NCBI GenBank assembly: GCA_964508185.1
Contig: CAZDSS010000016.1
Coordinates: 1 to 34,766 of the forward strand
Direction: 5' to 3'
From: CAZDSS01 sp964508185
GTDB taxonomy: Bacteria > Pseudomonadota > Alphaproteobacteria > Sphingomonadales > Govanellaceae
DNA length: 34,766 nucleotides
Positions within the stretch are counted from its first letter, which is position 1. Each line of letters starts with the position of its first letter. Shown piece by piece: positions 1 to 6,809 of this stretch. A program made the translations under genes and the position numbers. Below the pieces are notes generated by a model. That model was not told the DNA's origin. It saw only the letters and a list, made by a program, of their open reading frames with translations, and ran no database searches.

Positions 1-1
1 C

Positions 2-184
2 GTCGCCCGTGAGACGATCCGCGCGCTCCGCAAGGACGTCACCGCCAAATGCTACGGCGGCGACATCAGCCGCAAGCGCAAGCTCCTCGACCGCCAGAAA
101 GAGGGCAAGAAGCGCATGCGCATGTATGGCAAGGTGGAAATCCCCCACGATGCCTTCATCTCGGCCCTCAAGATGAAGGATTGA
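2..184 (+). CDS. lepA: Elongation factor 4 (LepA), C-terminal end
   Basis: This is the last 60 residues of the ribosome-associated GTPase LepA (EF-4), which acts on stalled or back-translocating ribosomes. The frame is open from the left edge and ends at a TGA at 182-184. The visible residues are the LepA-specific C-terminal domain: the stretch KCYGGDISRKRKLLDRQKEGK followed by KKRMR and a final ALKMKD is highly conserved in bacterial LepA and supplies the basic surface that contacts tRNA in the ribosomal A/P region. The GTPase domain lies outside the window. Nothing in the visible part looks damaged. Identification is by recall of the family C-terminus and is close to certain. Confidence 0.95.
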   Translation, partial: VARETIRALRKDVTAKCYGGDISRKRKLLDRQKEGKKRMRMYGKVEIPHDAFISALKMKD

Positions 185-187
185 GGA

Positions 188-490
188 TCAGCAGGTCCGG
201 CGGCGCCGACCCCGGCGCCCCTGCAGCATCAGGATGAGGGCGCTTGCCCCCAGAAGGAGCCAGGCCGGACAGGCGAGCATTGTCCGCACCAGCCGTCTCG
301 CCGCGGGGATCCGCGCGCTGATTTCCGCAAGGCTCCTGTCATGGCTCGCCGCATCCATCGCCCGCCAGAGATCGCCGAGGGTCACCGGGCTATGCCGCCC
401 GGTCTCGAGAAAATCCAGGAGCTCCGCGCCGAGCATGGCGACGGCCAACCAGAATATGAGCCATGCGACCAGTCTGAGGATCACGCCCAT
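188..490 (-). CDS. Small two-helix membrane protein of unknown function
   Basis: I do not recognise this 100-residue protein. It has a hydrophobic helix at about residues 4-26, a polar middle with a short helical look (residues 28-65), a second hydrophobic helix at about 71-90, and a very Arg-rich C-terminal tail, which would favour a cytoplasmic C-terminus. It is convergent with lepA, only 3 bp from the lepA stop. The ATG at 490 has a GGAG only 2 nt upstream, so a GTG two codons later (484) may be the better start. Codon use is GC-rich like its neighbours. It could be a spurious reading frame, but the two clean hydrophobic segments argue for a real gene. Confidence 0.5.
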   Translation of the reverse strand: MGVILRLVAWLIFWLAVAMLGAELLDFLETGRHSPVTLGDLWRAMDAASHDRSLAEISARIPAARRLVRTMLACPAWLLLGASALILMLQGRRGRRRRTC

Positions 491-626
491 TGCTCCGCCC
501 GGCAGTTGGGGCCGGCTCTTCGTTCGGCTGCATTCTAGCCGAAGCGGGCCCGGTCATGCAAAATGAACCATGCGCTTGTCCGGTAGGGCGGACAGGAAAA
601 AAGCCCGCTCCCCCGTCCCGGATCAC

Positions 627-654
627 TTGCGTCCTGCGGCGTGATAGGTATATT
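627..654 (+). promoter_or_regulatory. Putative sigma-70 promoter for tRNA-Ser
   Basis: TTGCGT at 627-632 and TATATT at 649-654 are separated by 16 bp. They end 17 bp before the mature tRNA 5' end, so transcription would begin roughly 10 bp upstream of the tRNA. Position and spacing fit; the -35 is only a partial match. Confidence 0.5.
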
Positions 655-671
655 GCGCCTTGACCTTTCGC

Positions 672-761
672 GGAGGGGTGGCCGAGTGGTTTAAGGCGCA
701 CGCCTGGAAAGCGTGTTGGGGCGGAAGCCCCTCGTGAGTTCGAATCTCATCCCCTCCGCCA
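672..761 (+). tRNA. tRNA-Ser (anticodon GGA), CCA encoded
   Basis: The acceptor stem GGAGGGG (672-678) pairs perfectly with CCCCTCC (751-757). G758 is the discriminator and CCA (759-761) is encoded. The D-loop contains GTGGTTTAAGGC, and the anticodon stem CACGC/GCGTG encloses the loop CTGGAAA, placing anticodon GGA at 706-708 (reads UCC and UCU). The long variable arm (TTGGGGCGGAAGCCCCTC) is the class II hallmark expected of tRNA-Ser. The T-arm GTGAG-TTCGAAT-CTCAT is intact. All parts look functional. Confidence 0.97.
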
Positions 762-795
762 TTAACTTCTTGTCTTTCAATAACTTATAGAGTCT

Positions 796-823
796 CGATC
801 GTGGCGCTTGGCACGATCGCTTT
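796..823 (+). terminator. Hairpin between tRNA-Ser and the convergent TSUP gene
   Basis: CGATCGTG (796-803) and CACGATCG (812-819) form a perfect 8-bp inverted repeat with an 8-nt loop, followed by CTTT. It lies between the tRNA and the end of the oppositely oriented exporter gene, where a shared terminator would be expected. The T run is short, so termination is inferred. Confidence 0.45.
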
Positions 824-841
824 CGCGTGAAGCGCTTTCCG

Positions 842-1621
842 TCAAAGCGCGCCGATGGTCACATAGATCCCGACGGCGATGATGAGCGCGGCGAACAGGC
901 GGGCGAACAGCGTCTTGTGGGCAGCGAGGCGTTGCGCGAGCGGCACGCCCATTGCCGCGCCAAGGGCGCCGCCGGTGACCAGCACGGCGGTGAGGCCCCA
1001 GTCCACGAATCCTGAGAGCGCATAGGAGCCGGCAGTCGTCAGGCCTAGCGCGGTCACCACGACTAGCGAGGTGCCGACCGCATTGCCGAGGGGCATGGCC
1101 GTCGCCGCCACCAGGGCAGGCACGATCAGGAAGCCGCCGCCGATCCCGAAGAAGCCGGCGGCAATGCCGACCCCCAAACCCATGGGCAGGAGGCGGGGGA
1201 GCAGCACCCGAGCCGTCGTGCGTGAGAGCCGCACATCGGGATCGTCCGGGCGGCGGCGCTTGCGCAGCATGGAAAGCCCCACGACCACCATCAACAGGCC
1301 AAAGAGGGCGAGCAGGGTTTCGCCGTCGATGGCCTTGCCCATCTCAGCCCCGAGGGCGGCACCGATGACGCCGGCCGCGGCAAAGACGAGGGCGCAGGGC
1401 CATTTGACCGTGCCCGCCCGCGCATGCCCTGCAAGGCTCGCAGCGGCGTTCACCGCGACCGCGACAGCGGCTGTCCCGATCGCCGCGTGGGTGGAGCCGA
1501 CGCCCACCACATGGACGAGCAGGGGCACGGCCAGGATCGAGCCGCCGCCGCCCACCAGCGCGAGGACGATGCCGATCAGGCCGCCCGACAGGAGCGCGAG
1601 CGCTATCTCCGGCACGGCCAT
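842..1621 (-). CDS. TSUP-family (TauE/SafE) sulfur-anion exporter
   Basis: This is a polytopic inner-membrane protein of the TauE/SafE (TSUP) family, whose members move sulfite, thiosulfate or other sulfur oxyanions and organosulfonates. Its 259 residues show the two-repeat layout of the family. A Gly-rich motif GGGGSILAVPLL follows the first helix, and the cognate GIGGGFLIVPALV occurs in the second half, separated by a basic cytoplasmic loop (RKRRRPDDPDVR). About eight hydrophobic segments are visible. It is the third gene of bigR-rhodanese-TSUP, starting 6 bp after the rhodanese gene. GTG at 1624 is an alternative start; ATG at 1621 is chosen. In this context it most likely exports sulfite or thiosulfate formed by persulfide oxidation. 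The substrate is inferred, not shown. Confidence 0.9.
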   Translation of the reverse strand: MAVPEIALALLSGGLIGIVLALVGGGGSILAVPLLVHVVGVGSTHAAIGTAAVAVAVNAAASLAGHARAGTVKWPCALVFAAAGVIGAALGAEMGKAIDGETLLALFGLLMVVVGLSMLRKRRRPDDPDVRLSRTTARVLLPRLLPMGLGVGIAAGFFGIGGGFLIVPALVAATAMPLGNAVGTSLVVVTALGLTTAGSYALSGFVDWGLTAVLVTGGALGAAMGVPLAQRLAAHKTLFARLFAALIIAVGIYVTIGAL

Positions 1622-1627
1622 CACGGG

Positions 1628-2143
1628 TCAGGCCGCCATGCGCCGGTTCCAGGGCATATGCCGCAGGAGCCGCGCCATGCCGCACCAGCCGGTGGCACCC
1701 GCCAGCATCAGCCCGGCCCCGACGAAGGCCGCGAGGACAAGGAAGCCCGGGTCCATGAGCAAGCCGAGCAGCACCCCGAGCAGCACGAGAGCACCCGCGG
1801 CAAGCTGCACCTGTCGCATCAGTTCAAGGGGCTGGCGGCGGTCGGTCCGCGTCTCGAACCCGGCCTGCCGCCAGGCGTCAAGGCCGCCTTCCAGGATATG
1901 GCAATGGGCGCCCGCAACGGCCTTGAGCCGCGCCGCGTTGGCCTCAGTGCGCGCGCCGGAGCGGCAATGGAACACGATGGCGCAATCACTGGCCTCCAGT
2001 TGTTCCACCTGGTCCAGGGGCAGGTTGAGGGCGCCCGGGATATGTTCCCGCGCATGTTCGTCCGGTCCGCGAATGTCCACGAGTTTGGCGCCGCCTTCGA
2101 TCAGTTTCCGCGCCTCGGCGGGGGAAATGAATGTCCTGGTCAT
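1628..2143 (-). CDS. Rhodanese domain protein with membrane anchor (YgaP-like)
   Basis: This sulfurtransferase of 171 residues has an N-terminal single rhodanese domain (about 5-98) with active-site loop HCRSGAR and catalytic Cys60, which carries the persulfide. Two C-terminal hydrophobic helices follow (about 112-130 and 133-152), in a DUF2892-like segment ending TGWCGMARLLRHMPWN. This is the architecture of E. coli YgaP, an inner-membrane rhodanese with a cytoplasmic catalytic domain. The start ATG has GGAGG upstream, placed over the end of the bigR gene 4 bp away, so the genes are almost certainly co-transcribed. It likely transfers sulfane sulfur between thiol carriers, feeding the persulfide dioxygenase. 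Family assignment is firm; the partner is inferred from context. Confidence 0.93.
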   Translation of the reverse strand: MTRTFISPAEARKLIEGGAKLVDIRGPDEHAREHIPGALNLPLDQVEQLEASDCAIVFHCRSGARTEANAARLKAVAGAHCHILEGGLDAWRQAGFETRTDRRQPLELMRQVQLAAGALVLLGVLLGLLMDPGFLVLAAFVGAGLMLAGATGWCGMARLLRHMPWNRRMAA

Positions 2144-2147
2144 GGGA

Positions 2148-2465
2148 TCAGTCCTCCTGACAATAGAGCTGGTAGAGGGTCGCCAGCAGCGTCTCCGTCC
2201 GCGGATCGGCGATCCGGTACCAGAGCGTCTGGCTCTCGCGGCGGAAGGTCACGAGCCCCTCGTCGCGCAACCGCGCGAGGTGCTGCGACAGGGCCGACTG
2301 CGAGAGCCCAACGTCCTCGGCGAGATCGTTGACCGAACGCTCGCCATGCTCGACCAGCTTGCACAGCATCATCAGGCGCCGCGGATTGCTGGTGGCCTTC
2401 AGCAATTTGGCCACTTGGGCCGCCTTGGTCTCGAACGTGGCGAGGTCCATGGGGGGAGCAAGCAT
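2148..2465 (-). CDS. bigR: ArsR-family persulfide-responsive repressor (BigR/SqrR-like)
   Basis: This 105-residue winged-helix repressor has a recognition region VGLSQSALSQHLARLRDEGLV (about 52-72) and a wing around VTFRRESQTLWYRI. Two cysteines, C35 in MLCKLV and C102 in the terminal YCQED, sit about 67 residues apart. That closely matches the redox pair of BigR and SqrR, in which persulfide or sulfide links the cysteines and releases DNA. The classic metal-binding CxC of ArsR/SmtB helix 3 is absent. The start at 2465 is chosen because an AAGGAGG lies upstream and the protein then matches family length; a longer frame would run into the operator region. It faces the persulfide dioxygenase gene and heads rhodanese and TSUP genes, the normal BigR regulon. 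The ligand is inferred from cysteine positions. Confidence 0.88.
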   Translation of the reverse strand: MLAPPMDLATFETKAAQVAKLLKATSNPRRLMMLCKLVEHGERSVNDLAEDVGLSQSALSQHLARLRDEGLVTFRRESQTLWYRIADPRTETLLATLYQLYCQED

Positions 2466-2544
2466 GGGAATGAACACCTCCTTAATTAGATATTGCTTAT
2501 TTAGTGTCTGCTCATATATAGTCAAGGAGCAAACGGAGGTTGCC
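2466..2544. promoter_or_regulatory. Divergent promoter/operator region of the bigR regulon
   Basis: The 79 bp between the divergent bigR and dioxygenase genes is strikingly AT-rich against its GC-rich surroundings. An imperfect dyad pairs TAATTAGATA (2483-2492) with TATTTAGTGT (2498-2507) around a 5-bp centre; BigR-type operators are AT-rich imperfect palindromes of this kind. GGAGG at 2535-2539 is the ribosome site of the rightward gene (5-nt spacing) and AAGGAGG around 2476-2482 (reverse strand) serves bigR. A single operator here could control both directions. Confidence 0.55.
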
Positions 2545-3438
2545 ATGAACAAGAAGCCAATCATCGAGGCGTTTTTCGATGACGCCACCAACACCATCAG
2601 CTACCTGGTGGTCGATCCCGCGACGCGGGTCGCTGCGGTGATCGACCCTGTGCTGGACTTCGACCTCTCGAGCGGCGAGGTCCGGACGGCCTTCGCCGAC
2701 CGCATCCTCGAGGCGGCGGCGGACAAGGGATGGAAGATCGCCATGGTGCTCGAGACGCACGCCCATGCGGACCATCTCTCGGCGGCGGCCTATATCCGGG
2801 CCCGGACCGGCGCCTGGATCGGGATCGGCGAACATATCCGCGACGTACAGAAGATCTTCCGCCCCGTCTTCGCGCTTGAAGACCTGGTGCCCGATGGCTC
2901 CGACTTCGACCGTTTGTTCGCTGATGGCGAGCGCTTTGCCCTTGGCGAGCTTGAGGTGGAGGTGATGCATACGCCCGGGCACACTCCTGCCTGCGTCACC
3001 TATCTGATCGGTGACGCGGCCTTCGTCGGCGACACGCTGTTCATGCCGGACTACGGCACCGCGCGCGCCGACTTCCCCGGCGGGGATGCCCGTGCGCTCT
3101 ATCGTTCAATCCGCCGCATTTTGGCCCTGCCGGAGGAGACGCGACTCTTCCTCTGCCACGACTACAAGGGGCCGGGCCGTGAGGAACATGCCTGGGAGAC
3201 CACCGTCAGGGCACAGCGCCGTGACAGCATCCATGTCCATGACGGGGTGAGCGAGGATGATTTCGTCGCCACGCGGGAAGCGCGTGACGCAACCCTCGCC
3301 GTGCCGCGGCTGCTGCTGCCGGCGATCCAGGTGAACGTCCGGGCGGGACACCTGCCGGCGCCGCGGCAGGACGGCAGACGGTTCCTGCGAATCCCGCTCA
3401 AGATCGAGCCCGAGGCGGAGGCGGCCTTCGCCGACTAA
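2545..3438 (+). CDS. blh: ETHE1-type persulfide dioxygenase (BigR-regulon MBL hydrolase, Blh)
   Basis: This 297-residue metallo-beta-lactamase-fold enzyme is expected to oxidise glutathione persulfide to sulfite with O2 at a mononuclear non-haem iron. The metal motif THAHADH gives H72, H74, D76 and H77, followed by H146 (HTPGH), D163 (VGDTLF) and H205 (LCHDYKG). The segment GTARADFPGGDA (171-182) is typical of persulfide dioxygenases rather than glyoxalase II. The start ATG at 2545 has a GGAGG 5 nt upstream; the frame is open further left but would cover the operator. It is divergent from bigR. Together the module converts sulfide-derived persulfide to sulfite, relays sulfur through the rhodanese and exports the anion. 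Confidence in the enzyme class is high. Confidence 0.92.
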   Translation: MNKKPIIEAFFDDATNTISYLVVDPATRVAAVIDPVLDFDLSSGEVRTAFADRILEAAADKGWKIAMVLETHAHADHLSAAAYIRARTGAWIGIGEHIRDVQKIFRPVFALEDLVPDGSDFDRLFADGERFALGELEVEVMHTPGHTPACVTYLIGDAAFVGDTLFMPDYGTARADFPGGDARALYRSIRRILALPEETRLFLCHDYKGPGREEHAWETTVRAQRRDSIHVHDGVSEDDFVATREARDATLAVPRLLLPAIQVNVRAGHLPAPRQDGRRFLRIPLKIEPEAEAAFAD

Positions 3439-3460
3439 GAGCCCAGGTGAGATTGCAAAC

Positions 3461-3495
3461 AAGCCGCCAGCCATCCGGGTTGGCGGCTTCTTTTG
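3461..3495. terminator. Bidirectional intrinsic terminator
   Basis: AAGCCGCCA (3461-3469) pairs perfectly with TGGCGGCTT (3481-3489) around an 11-nt loop, followed by CTTTTGTTT. It lies between the convergent dioxygenase and ferritin-like genes and can serve both. Confidence 0.85.
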
Positions 3496-3499
3496 TTTC

Positions 3500-3913
3500 C
3501 TAATGCCGGCCCTGTTCCCGCGCCAGGCAGCGCCGGAAGGCCGGGAGATGTCGTTCGCGAGATGCGGCTTGCAGGTTCTCCATCACCTGCCGCACGGCGG
3601 GATCGTCGATCAGCGGGATGAGCCGATCGTAGAGCGCGATATTCTCGATCTCGCCCTGGATCGCGCGTTCGCAGGCTTCGACCAAGGCATCAGGGGCCCC
3701 CATTTTCCCGGTCCAGGGATTGGGCGGCACGGGAACCCCCAAACGCCGGAGCTGGCGTTCCAGGGCGGCGGCGTGGCGCTGTTCGGCCTCGACGATGTTG
3801 GAAAACGGGCGCACGGGGCCGAATTTGGCAATGACCGCTTCATAGAACGCTTCCGCCTTCCGCTCGTCATCAAGCGCATCGAGCAGGATCTTCGTCAAAT
3901 CCGCGGTGGCCAT
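3500..3913 (-). CDS. Ferritin-like domain protein (DUF2202-like)
   Basis: This 137-residue, mostly helical protein has two internally related helical pairs. The first carries E17 (DDERKAEAFYE) and an EAEQRH motif (E43, H46); the second carries EIENIALYD and an ERH motif near residue 121. This E...ExxH / E...ExxH pattern is the diiron signature of ferritin-like and rubrerythrin-like four-helix bundles, and the protein resembles DUF2202. A role in iron or peroxide handling is possible, and it may be redox-related given its position beside the sulfide module, from which it is separated by a terminator. It has no signal peptide in this frame and no rubredoxin domain. The fold is well supported; the function is unknown. 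Confidence 0.8.
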   Translation of the reverse strand: MATADLTKILLDALDDERKAEAFYEAVIAKFGPVRPFSNIVEAEQRHAAALERQLRRLGVPVPPNPWTGKMGAPDALVEACERAIQGEIENIALYDRLIPLIDDPAVRQVMENLQAASRERHLPAFRRCLAREQGRH

Positions 3914-3962
3914 GGTCGTGTTTCCCTGCCTTTCCTGACGCTTTGGTCCGTCTGTCCCGGCT

Positions 3963-3991
3963 TTGAGCCTTTTCTTTCTTTAATGTATATA
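3963..3991 (+). promoter_or_regulatory. Candidate promoter upstream of the methyltransferase
   Basis: TTGAGC (3963-3968) and TATATA (3986-3991) are spaced by 17 bp in a T-rich stretch within the 213-bp gap between divergent genes. A start near 4000 would give a leader of about 130 nt. The match is suggestive only. Confidence 0.35.
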
Positions 3992-4126
3992 CCCATCTTC
4001 AGGTTTGCCTCTCCTCAAAAGCTTTTGGCCTGAAAAGGTTTTTAGGATGAGATCGCTGCACCTGCGGCCGCCAGGTGGGAGCGCAAGAGGCCTTCATTCA
4101 AGTTTTAGCGACGAGGTACGATCCTT

Positions 4127-4867
4127 TTGTTCGACGATATCGAGAGTTACCCCAGCGAAGCGGGAATTTATTTGGACGTTCCCTTTGTGCCCACCGACGA
4201 GCAGGTGGTGGATGCCATGTTGGAATTGGCCAATGTGGGCCCCAAAGACATTCTCTATGACCTCGGCTCGGGTGACGGGCGCATCGTCATTGCCGCGGCG
4301 AAGGAATGGGGCACGCGGGGCGTCGGGATCGATATCGACCCCTTGCGAATCGCCGACGCCATGGAATTCGCCGGATGGGCCCAGGTCGAGGGTTATGTGG
4401 ACTTCATCGAAGATGATATCCTGACCGCGGATTTCCGCGAAGCGACGGTGATCACGCTCTACTTGTTGCAGTCCATCAACATGGAGCTTCGGCCCCGGTT
4501 CCTGAGCGAGCTTCGCCCCGGCACCCGCATCGTGTCGCACGCCTTCGACATGGGCGACTGGAAGGCCGATGACCAGCTCAAGGTGGGCGGCATCACCATC
4601 TACAAATGGATCGTGCCTGCGAAGGTGGCCGGTGTCTGGGAATGGCGCCGGTTCGAGAACGACTATCGGATCGACCTCCGCCAGTCCTTCCAGGAGGTTT
4701 CCGGGACCGCATGGGTGAACGGCAGCCAAGCAAGGCTCGCGCATGCGGAACTGCACGGGCGCCAGCTGAAGATTGAGATCCGTGAGGACGATACGAACCG
4801 CCTCCACGGATTTACGCTCGATTTTGCCGATCAGGGTTTGCGTGTCATCGCGGCCGGCACCCCCTAG
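4127..4867 (+). CDS. Class I SAM-dependent methyltransferase
   Basis: This 246-residue protein has a Rossmann methyltransferase core starting near residue 40. Motif I is DLGSGDGR (45-52), preceded by VPTDEQVVDAMLELA and followed by the acidic loop GVGIDIDP (motif II). VITLYLLQSINMELRPRFL and the motif GTRIVSHAFDMGDW are typical of a bacterial group related to lysine methyltransferases of the FAM173/ATPSCKMT type. The C-terminal 80 residues are beta-rich and may be an accessory domain. The start is TTG at 4127: in this frame an upstream TAG at 4106-4108 leaves no ATG or GTG before it, and GAGG lies 10 nt upstream. The substrate is unknown; a protein lysine target is possible by family analogy only. 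Confidence 0.85.
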   Translation: MFDDIESYPSEAGIYLDVPFVPTDEQVVDAMLELANVGPKDILYDLGSGDGRIVIAAAKEWGTRGVGIDIDPLRIADAMEFAGWAQVEGYVDFIEDDILTADFREATVITLYLLQSINMELRPRFLSELRPGTRIVSHAFDMGDWKADDQLKVGGITIYKWIVPAKVAGVWEWRRFENDYRIDLRQSFQEVSGTAWVNGSQARLAHAELHGRQLKIEIREDDTNRLHGFTLDFADQGLRVIAAGTP

Positions 4868-4907
4868 CGGGTTGTTGCGGGGGCAACTCCGTTCATCCGG
4901 CGACCAA

Positions 4908-5894
4908 TCAGAGATATTCCGCGCGCAAGACCTCCGCGCTCTTGGGCGACAGCAGGCCGGGGGCCACGTCGAACACGGTCCTTGCGCCATGTTCGCCGCG
5001 CTGGTGGAGGCGATAAGCGGCGCGGGCATAGGCGACGAGGACGCTCGCCGTGAATTCGGGATTGCTGCCGAGGGTCAGGCTGTATTCGATCACCTGGGAA
5101 TGGCCGGGGGAGGTCGCGCCGCTCCGGATCACGAAGCCGCCATGGACCATGGCGCCATGATCGCGGGCCAGTTCCTCGGCGGAGATGAAATGGACGCTGG
5201 TCTCGAACCCCTCGAAATAATGGGGCATGCGGACGATGGCGTCGCGCACCGCATCGGGATCCGCGCCGTCCTCAAGCACCACGAAGCATTCGCGCCGGTG
5301 CATGTCGGTTGCGCAAAGTTGGGGTCGCGCGCCGCTTCGCACGGCCTCGATCGCCTCTCTCTTCGGCCGCGTGTACTGGACGCCTGCGGCTACACCGGGC
5401 ACCCGGCGAATGGCGTCCGAATGCCCCTGGCTCAGACCGTCACCCCAGAAGGTGTAGGTGGCGCCATCGGGAAGCAGCGCCTCGCCCAGCACGCGGTTGA
5501 TGGAGAACATGCCAGGATCCCAGCCCGCGGCGATGAGCGCGGTGCGTCCGTTCTCCCGCGCCGGGCGGTCCACGGCCGCGAAATATTCGGGGATGCGGGC
5601 ATGGGTGTCGAAGCTGTCCACCGTATTGAACATCGCCGCATATTCCGGCGCCTGACGCGGCAGGTCGTCCTTCGAGCCGCCGCACAGGATAAGGACGTCG
5701 ATGCGGTCGCGATGCTCGGGAAGCGCGCTTGCGGCAAAGACCGGGGTTGCGGGATCGCGCGGGGCGATGTCTTCGGGATTGCGGCGGGTATAGATGCCGA
5801 CGAGTTTCATGTCCGGGTTCAGCGCCGCCGCCGCTTCCACGCCCCGTCCGAGATTGCCGTGGCCGGCGATGGCGATCCGGATATGTTCAGTCAT
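4908..5894 (-). CDS. ddh: meso-Diaminopimelate D-dehydrogenase
   Basis: This 328-residue NADPH enzyme reversibly converts L-2-amino-6-oxopimelate (tetrahydrodipicolinate) and ammonia to meso-diaminopimelate, a one-step shortcut in lysine and peptidoglycan synthesis. The N-terminal Rossmann motif is IAGHGNLGRGVE, followed by VGIYTRRNPE. The family blocks ALIAAGWDPGMFSINR, FWGDGLSQGHSDAIRRVPGV, MPHYFEGFE and HGGFVIRSG match the Corynebacterium glutamicum enzyme closely, including substrate-binding regions. The start ATG at 5894 has AGGA upstream. It reads in the same direction as the tetR gene, 98 bp downstream of it. The dehydrogenase route is uncommon in alphaproteobacteria, so either horizontal acquisition or a lineage trait is possible. 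Identification is firm. Confidence 0.93.
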   Translation of the reverse strand: MTEHIRIAIAGHGNLGRGVEAAAALNPDMKLVGIYTRRNPEDIAPRDPATPVFAASALPEHRDRIDVLILCGGSKDDLPRQAPEYAAMFNTVDSFDTHARIPEYFAAVDRPARENGRTALIAAGWDPGMFSINRVLGEALLPDGATYTFWGDGLSQGHSDAIRRVPGVAAGVQYTRPKREAIEAVRSGARPQLCATDMHRRECFVVLEDGADPDAVRDAIVRMPHYFEGFETSVHFISAEELARDHGAMVHGGFVIRSGATSPGHSQVIEYSLTLGSNPEFTASVLVAYARAAYRLHQRGEHGARTVFDVAPGLLSPKSAEVLRAEYL

Positions 5895-5992
5895 GATGTC
5901 CTTTCCAGCTATTGATCCGACGGGGCCGCTGGCCCCGGGGCAGGCATAGCAGAAAGGCCGGGGAGATCAAGGCCGGGGGGCAGGGAGCCCGG

Positions 5993-6736
5993 TCAGGCCA
6001 GTTCCTTCATGAGCTTCTTGGCCTCGCTCCGCCCCAGTCGGTTGCCGAAGGAGAGGGCGACAAGCAGCATGTGGCCCTGGAACGCGCGGGGAAGGTCAGG
6101 CTGGTCGAGGCGGCCATTGACCCAGTCATGAACGAGGCCCCATTGCACGTTCGCGAAGCTTCGCTCCAGATCCTGGCGGCCGAACTGGCGGATCACGCGC
6201 CGGTCCGCCTCTTCCGAACGGCACCAGGCGCGAAGGAGGGAAATGGGGAGGCCGCGCAGCGTCTCGACCAGGGTCGGATTGGGCCGCGGCGAGAAATACA
6301 TGCGCGCGGCGGTCGCCGAAAAGGCGCGAAGCCGCGCCACCTCGTCGCCGATGCGGGCGCACATGATCATGGTCTCGCGCAGGGTGCGGCTGTCGTCGTC
6401 GCCGGGGCCGATATCCTCGAACAGGCCGTGGTAATGGAGTGCGACGGCCTGGGCGATGACGCCGTCCTTGTCCGTGAAGGCGTTGTAGATGGTGCGGAGC
6501 GACACGCCGCTCCGCCGGCTCAGGTCGTTGAGGCGGAAGTCGTCGCCGCCATGTTCGGCGATCATGGCCCAGGCGGTGGTGAGAATGGCCCGCCGCCTTT
6601 GGTCGAAGCTGCGGGCATAGGGCCCGCGATGGCCCGTGCTTTCAAGCCCGTCCGTCGCAGGCTCGGGGCGCCGCGTTGGCTTCGCCCGCGGGGCGGCGGA
6701 TTGGCGCGCCGTGCGCTGTTCCCGATCCCGTTTCAT
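5993..6736 (-). CDS. TetR-family transcriptional regulator
   Basis: This 247-residue regulator has a long basic, probably disordered N-terminal extension (about 1-45, rich in Arg, Ala and Pro). A TetR-type DNA-binding domain follows: RRRAILTTAWAMIAEHG, then the helix-turn-helix LNDLSRRSGVSLRTIYNAF and the terminal TDKDGVI. The remaining helices would form the ligand pocket and dimer interface. It starts 73 bp after the P450 gene on the same strand and may be co-transcribed with ferredoxin and P450, controlling that set. No Shine-Dalgarno is obvious before the ATG at 6736, so the true start may be further in and the extension shorter. The ligand is unknown. Confidence 0.88.
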   Translation of the reverse strand: MKRDREQRTARQSAAPRAKPTRRPEPATDGLESTGHRGPYARSFDQRRRAILTTAWAMIAEHGGDDFRLNDLSRRSGVSLRTIYNAFTDKDGVIAQAVALHYHGLFEDIGPGDDDSRTLRETMIMCARIGDEVARLRAFSATAARMYFSPRPNPTLVETLRGLPISLLRAWCRSEEADRRVIRQFGRQDLERSFANVQWGLVHDWVNGRLDQPDLPRAFQGHMLLVALSFGNRLGRSEAKKLMKELA

Positions 6737-6809
6737 GTTCAGGATGATTACAGCCTCGGCGCGCCCCAGGCAATGCCTTGAGACGCAACGGCGTGAGAGA
6801 GCCGGTTCG

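Noticed and set aside
1071..2489. Rightward open frames opposite the TSUP and rhodanese genes
   Set aside because: Ser/Arg/Pro-rich antisense translation; the opposite strand has complete family motifs and ribosome sites.
2466..2597. 44-residue N-terminal extension of the BigR-like regulator
   Set aside because: It would cover the shared operator and the start of the dioxygenase gene; AAGGAGG favours the 2465 start.
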